A DNA stretch of 64,000 nucleotides from JAYTJL01 sp964400155 (GTDB lineage: Bacteria; Patescibacteriota; Saccharimonadia; Saccharimonadales; UBA10212), in NCBI GenBank assembly GCA_964400155.1, contig CAYNSQ010000002.1, positions 37,910 to 101,909 on the forward strand. The letters are read 5' to 3'. Position numbers and translations under genes: made by a program. Shown piece by piece: positions 61,012-64,000 of the stretch. Positions within the stretch are counted from its first letter, which is position 1. Each line of letters opens with the position of its first letter. The notes beneath the pieces were generated by a model, which saw nothing but the letters and a program-made list of their open reading frames with translations, did not search any database and was not told where the DNA came from.

Positions 61012-61048
61012 GTTTTAATACATTTAATTTAAAAAGGATACTAATATC

Positions 61049-61402
61049 ATGAACTCATCAACTCTAACTCCAATCAAAACTTTGCCATGGGGCGAAGAAG
61101 TCTATTTAGAAATTCCCCTAAGACAAGGCACTGGCAGTAATTTTTATGCACGACACGGCAAATCACCAGAAGGTAGCGAATATTTGGAATTCTACAAATT
61201 TGGCACCAAACCCGGGACTGATGGCGAACGCTTTGTCCAAAAATTAAAATTATTCCACCCGGCCCAGTGGCTACAGTTAAGACAATCAGTTGAAGACCAA
61301 CTGCTTGATTCAATTGGTTGGGACTTAGAAGAAGCCAAGGCAGAGCTAGAAGCCCAAGCTATAGCCGAAAAAGATCAGCCTCAAAATACCAAAGCAAAAT
61401 AG
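61049..61402 (+). CDS. Unknown 117-residue cytoplasmic protein
   Basis: I do not recognise this protein. It has no signal or membrane segment. The N-terminal half looks like a small beta domain (LPWGEEVYLEIPLRQGTGSNFYARHGKSPEGSEYLEFYKFG), and the C-terminal 50 residues are helical and charged (PAQWLQLRQSVEDQLLDSIGWDLEEAKAELEAQ). AAGGAT lies 10 nt upstream of the ATG. It follows the structured RNA and its terminator by 37 nt, so read-through of that terminator may control it. Confidence 0.7.
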   Translation: MNSSTLTPIKTLPWGEEVYLEIPLRQGTGSNFYARHGKSPEGSEYLEFYKFGTKPGTDGERFVQKLKLFHPAQWLQLRQSVEDQLLDSIGWDLEEAKAELEAQAIAEKDQPQNTKAK

Positions 61403-61413
61403 CACAAGTTATT

Positions 61414-61445
61414 GTGGTTCCGTTGAATGTTTGCAGCGGAGCCAC
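61414..61445 (+). other. Stem-loop after the 117-residue gene
   Basis: GTGGTTCCG (61414-61422) and CGGAGCCAC (61437-61445) form a 9-bp stem with one G-U pair. An outer TTATT with AATAA can extend it. There is no T-run. It may be a 3' stabiliser. Confidence 0.45.
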
Positions 61446-61488
61446 TTGGCAATAACAAATATTGGATCAGTCTTATAGTTTTGTTGCC

Positions 61489-61527
61489 AAAGACTAAACA
61501 AATAGTTCATTTTCTATAGTCTTTTTT
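61489..61527 (+). terminator. Intrinsic terminator before the LPG-synthase-like gene
   Basis: AAAGACTA (61489-61496) and TAGTCTTT (61517-61524) pair perfectly around a 20-nt loop, followed by T residues. It lies upstream of the next promoter. Confidence 0.55.
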
Positions 61528-61550
61528 AGGGGAAAATGTCTGATTTGATA

Positions 61551-61556
61551 TATACT
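61551..61556 (+). promoter_or_regulatory. -10 box of the LPG-synthase-like gene
   Basis: TATACT lies 8 nt before the ATG at 61565. No ribosome site is present. Confidence 0.45.
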
Positions 61557-61564
61557 CGCTATTA

Positions 61565-62653
61565 ATGAAGAATACTAAGGCGGCACCAAAAAAGCCGAGT
61601 AGCGCTGAAAAAACACCTAAAAAAGGCAAGTCCCATCTACTCCTTAGCATAATTGGTTGGCTTTTTACTTTTGGGCTGCTGTATTGGATTTTTGTGATCA
61701 AACTTCCCGCATTAGTAGACGTTAATGAAGTCAAATCAACCGTTCAGAGTTTATCGTTAGCCGAAAATATCGCGTTAGTATTTGGTGGACTGTTGACAGT
61801 TTGGGCGGTCGGATGGACTGCGGCGACAGTATTACCGGGATTATCCGTCAAAAAAGGCACTCAAGCTTCTGTTGTTGGTCAGTTAACTTCTGTGGCGCTA
61901 CCTCCACCCATTGATATGGTTATTCGCTTTAGTATGTACAAATCATACGGTTTTAGCGTAGACAACTCAGCCATAGCAGTAGCTGTTGCTGGCATTGCCC
62001 GTTACTTTACGGTGGTTGCCATACCGGTTATGGGTCTTGGTGCGCTTTTACTAACAGGGCAGGGAGACACCAGCGCCCTACTGTGGTTTTTGGGTGGTTC
62101 AGTTTTAATAGTTGTGGCTCTTTGGATTACAAAACAAGTCATTAAAAGTAAAAGAGCCGCCCGGCGGCTAGGTAGAATCTTACAAAAACCAACTAACTGG
62201 GTGCAAAAATTGTTTAGAAAACCGCCATCAACTGACATAGAAAAGCGCACAGTTAAATTTGGCTCAAACTTGGGTAATGTAGCTATTACTCATTTTAAGT
62301 CTGTTTCAATTTCAAACATTGCTTGGGGTTTGGCGTCATTTGTAGCGTTTTTTATGGCTGTTAGATTTTGTGGGGTAGATGCTAGTGCCATGAGCGCATC
62401 CTACATATTATTTATCACGGGCTGTATGCTGCTATTGAATGCATTTCCAATTACCCCGGGTGGTGTTGGGGTTACCGAAACTATTTTGTTAAGTGTTATG
62501 AGCTTTCCAAGTGCCCAAGTCGAGAGTGCCTTTACTGCGGCTTTATTTGTGTATCGTGTCTATACCTGGTTGCTTCCAATGCCAATTGGTGCGGTCGTCT
62601 ATTTTGTTTGGCGCCGTCAGATTAAAAACGGCACTCTTGCCAAACCAATCTAG
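61565..62653 (+). CDS. Lysylphosphatidylglycerol synthase TM-region (flippase-like) membrane protein
   Basis: The 362-residue protein has a basic, Pro/Lys-rich cytoplasmic N-terminus (about 1-22) and then about eight hydrophobic helices. The hallmark FPITPGGVGVTETILLSVM near residue 300 defines the LPG_synthase_TM/UPF0104 family. PPIDMVIRFSMYKSYGF near residue 118 is the other conserved loop. The family includes the flippase half of MprF and several glycolipid-related proteins. The catalytic C-terminal MprF domain is absent. A role in moving lipid or lipid-linked sugar across the membrane is inferred. Confidence 0.85.
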   Translation: MKNTKAAPKKPSSAEKTPKKGKSHLLLSIIGWLFTFGLLYWIFVIKLPALVDVNEVKSTVQSLSLAENIALVFGGLLTVWAVGWTAATVLPGLSVKKGTQASVVGQLTSVALPPPIDMVIRFSMYKSYGFSVDNSAIAVAVAGIARYFTVVAIPVMGLGALLLTGQGDTSALLWFLGGSVLIVVALWITKQVIKSKRAARRLGRILQKPTNWVQKLFRKPPSTDIEKRTVKFGSNLGNVAITHFKSVSISNIAWGLASFVAFFMAVRFCGVDASAMSASYILFITGCMLLLNAFPITPGGVGVTETILLSVMSFPSAQVESAFTAALFVYRVYTWLLPMPIGAVVYFVWRRQIKNGTLAKPI

Positions 62654-62746
62654 ACGTATACTTCCGGCATCATAAAAATGCAAAGTTAACAGATTGGGTT
62701 GGCGGATTTGAGTAACTATTGATCTTATCTTAGAAAGGCTTAGGCC

Positions 62747-62947
62747 TTAGCCAGAAATGAATTTGAGTAGTTCATAGACCAAAAAGCCAGGCCAAACCAG
62801 GGCTTTTAAAAGTGCTACTATTACTTCACCAAAACCATCGGCTACACCCACCCAATATACAGCCGCACCGATCATACCCAAAAAATAGGCCGAACCCGCA
62901 CCACTGTTATTTGCTACGTGCTGTTTTTTGCTTTTTTTATCTGCCAT
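62747..62947 (-). CDS. Small two-helix membrane protein
   Basis: The 66-residue protein has a basic, Lys-rich start (MADKKSKKQHV) and two hydrophobic segments (about 20-37 and 42-63). A strong ribosome site, AAAGGAGG, lies about 9 nt before the ATG, and TATAAT lies about 20 nt further up on the minus strand. No family is recognised. The 93 bp between it and the preceding convergent gene hold no further feature. Confidence 0.7.
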   Translation of the reverse strand: MADKKSKKQHVANNSGAGSAYFLGMIGAAVYWVGVADGFGEVIVALLKALVWPGFLVYELLKFISG

Positions 62948-63049
62948 AACTGCATACCTCCTTTGGCTTTATTATACTGCAGATTGACTGCTATTTTCTG
63001 TACGGAGAAGGTACTAACAGATATAATATGTATATAGATTGGAGAAAAT

Positions 63050-63241
63050 ATGGAAACAATTACCGAAAACAACTTAATTACTGATGCAGAAAAAGCCCAA
63101 ATAGAGTTTATACTTGCGACTACTTTAGAAGCAGATCAAGTTGCTGCTGCTGATACAGACCTTTCAGCAAAACAGCTTGCAGATGCTGTTAGCTTAGGAC
63201 AAGTGTCCCTGCAAGAAGCTATAGAAAAATCCATCAACTAA
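63050..63241 (+). CDS. Unknown 63-residue protein
   Basis: The small acidic, helical protein has no Cys and no membrane segment. Ala, Glu and Gln dominate and a repeated LS/LGQ-type helix start (DLSAKQLADAVSLGQVSLQEAIEKS) suggests a small helical bundle. TATAAT about 28 nt upstream and TTGGAGAAAA before the ATG support expression. A heptamer array begins 6 nt after its stop. Confidence 0.65.
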   Translation: METITENNLITDAEKAQIEFILATTLEADQVAAADTDLSAKQLADAVSLGQVSLQEAIEKSIN

Positions 63242-63246
63242 CCACC

Positions 63247-63323
63247 AGTTATTAGTTATGAGTTATTAGTTATCAGTCACTAGTTATGAGTTATTAGTTA
63301 TCAGTTACCAGTTACCAGTTAGT
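63247..63323. repeat. Heptamer tandem array (AGTTATN x11)
   Basis: Eleven consecutive 7-bp units fill 77 bp. Units 1-4 and 6-8 are AGTTAT plus one variable base, unit 5 is AGTCACT, units 9-10 are AGTTACC and the last is AGTTAGT. It has the same length and unit count as the array after dnaE, with a different unit. Confidence 0.85.
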
Positions 63324-63392
63324 GCTTAAGCAATATCGCAGCCTATTAGTTAGTGTTAAAATAAGATCATATAGTATTTAAGGGAGAAATTT

Positions 63393-64000
63393 ATGGACGA
63401 CAAACCACCTAAAAGCAGTTCAAGCAAAAAAGTAATTTTAATAGTTTTGGCAGTCGTAATAGTGGGTGGTGTTGCGGCGGCCTATTTTATCAACAAAAAT
63501 AATGAAGAAGAAAAAGAACAAAAAGCAGCCCAAGCCAGCCAAACCGCTCAAAATGTAGCCAACACCACCAACACCCTAAATGCTGCCTCTACGGCTGGCA
63601 AATCTTTCGTTGCTACAATCAACACTACTACAACTGGTGGACAGCCGGTTACGGGTGTTATGACTTCAGACGGTAAGGGCAATGTTAGTTATGTTTACAA
63701 GGCTGATGGGAAAGACGTTAGTCTCATCTACACAGCTGATGCCTACTACCTTTGTAATGGCACAGCCACCTGTATCAAATACCCTGCCAGTCAAACAAGC
63801 AGTTCTGGCTTTAACCCCAGTGACTATCAGTATGACGGTAGCAAAATTAATGCACTAAAAAGCACTGCTGCCTACAAAGGCCAACAAGCTTGCCCATCAC
63901 CATCAACTGGTACTTGTGATGTTTGGTCAGTGACTGAAGCTGATACCACCACAACAATGTATGTTAATTCAGCAGACAAACAGATTGCCAAAGTTACCAC
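63393..64000 (+). CDS. Anchored extracellular protein, paralog of 60057, cut by the window end
   Basis: ATG 63393 has GGGAGAAA upstream and a TATAGT box at 63370-63375. The frame is open to the last base (202 codons). It has a short Lys/Ser-rich start, a membrane helix (about 13-31), a Glu/Gln/Ala/Asn-rich linker, then the same domain as the gene at 60057: YYLCNGTATCIKYP, SSGFNPSDYQYD, STGTCDVW. The four cysteines are conserved between the two. The function is unknown. The spacing of 2.7 kb suggests an old tandem duplication with intervening genes. Confidence 0.75.
   Translation, partial: MDDKPPKSSSSKKVILIVLAVVIVGGVAAAYFINKNNEEEKEQKAAQASQTAQNVANTTNTLNAASTAGKSFVATINTTTTGGQPVTGVMTSDGKGNVSYVYKADGKDVSLIYTADAYYLCNGTATCIKYPASQTSSSGFNPSDYQYDGSKINALKSTAAYKGQQACPSPSTGTCDVWSVTEADTTTTMYVNSADKQIAKVT

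Larger units (their letters stand above)
60896..61012 (+). ncRNA. Structured RNA or attenuator with six-codon ORF and terminator
   Basis: GCGGC (60917-60921) can pair with GCCGC (60941-60945). CTAGTTTAG (60933-60941) can pair with CTAAATTAG (60966-60974). The two stems share base 60941 and overlap, so they compete. The loop of the second contains a perfect ribosome site, AAGGAGG (60949-60955), and the ATG of a six-codon frame, MTKLVF (60962-60982). The stop codon of that frame touches the left arm of an intrinsic terminator: ATCCGCA (60982-60988) with TGCGGAT (61000-61006) and a T-run. This looks like a leader-peptide attenuator or a riboswitch-like element for the gene at 61049, or a stand-alone small RNA. 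It matches no family I know. The 150 bp before its promoter (60711-60860) hold nothing I can identify. Confidence 0.6.

Noticed and set aside
1..64000. tRNA or rRNA genes
   Set aside because: I looked for T-loop sequences and conserved rRNA blocks and saw none; a dedicated scan could still find a diverged tRNA.

Overview
The window is a compact, AT-rich (by eye roughly 40% GC) bacterial chromosome segment using the standard code. TGA is an ordinary stop throughout. It carries three runs of exactly 100 N (41216-41315, 50649-50748, 58890-58989), so it is a scaffold. The gene set suggests a Patescibacteria/CPR organism, with Candidatus Saccharibacteria my best guess. Points for this are very short intergenic spaces, a split transketolase, GatCAB, a single-membrane style envelope gene set, DUF475 and DUF2207 proteins, type IV pilus ATPase PilB, and almost no biosynthesis. 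The assignment is inference: there is no rRNA here to confirm it, and I found no tRNA genes.

Layout. 1-6100: a DUF475/TerC-like membrane protein, a small structured RNA, a CcdA/thioredoxin/SIMPL operon for extracytoplasmic thiol chemistry, a DUF2207 protein and a type II NADH dehydrogenase. 6200-10200: an MFS exporter, a divergent Fur-family regulator and ZIP transporter pair, and RmuC. 10200-17900: pheS-SDR-pheT, an RND permease and an FKBP isomerase. 18000-26000: glutaredoxin, thioredoxin reductase, glycerophosphodiesterase, pyrophosphatase, a tailed GAPDH, RpiB, an Rpe-like protein, ObgE and exonuclease I. 26300-39250: UvrA, DedA, ribosomal protein bL25, split transketolase, a DMT transporter, class II aldolase, PfkB kinase, an unknown 405-residue protein, a LOG-like protein and UvrB. 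39350-40770: a GC-rich insert of four small genes. 40900-45300: gatC-gatA-(HEPN-like)-gatB and two small envelope proteins. 45400-58900: DnaE, a CAP-domain protein, a SpoU methyltransferase, PilB, bL19, RNase HII, YraN, PlsC, NusA and ClpC under a CIRCE element. 59000-64000: envelope and secreted proteins, including a HExxH protein, two paralogous cysteine-containing anchored proteins and a flippase-like membrane protein, plus a second structured RNA.

How the genes fit together. Carbon metabolism here is the non-oxidative pentose phosphate pathway (RpiB, Rpe-like, split transketolase) joined to lower glycolysis (class II aldolase, GAPDH). NDH-2 suggests some NADH reoxidation at the membrane. 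Exported disulfide chemistry (CcdA plus a CPQC thioredoxin) has plausible clients in the cysteine-containing secreted proteins.

The most striking non-genic signal is a dispersed family of tandem repeats, all with a period of exactly 7 bp but with different unit sequences. They lie directly after stop codons (uvrB, dnaE, the 63-residue gene) or in leaders and at start codons (obgE, nusA, clpC), and one lies in frame inside gatA. Other notable items are two promoter-to-terminator structured RNAs, the GC-rich island flanked by a 12-bp inverted repeat, a HEPN motif protein inside the gatCAB operon, and widespread start codons only 5-15 nt after a -10 box, which implies leaderless mRNAs.
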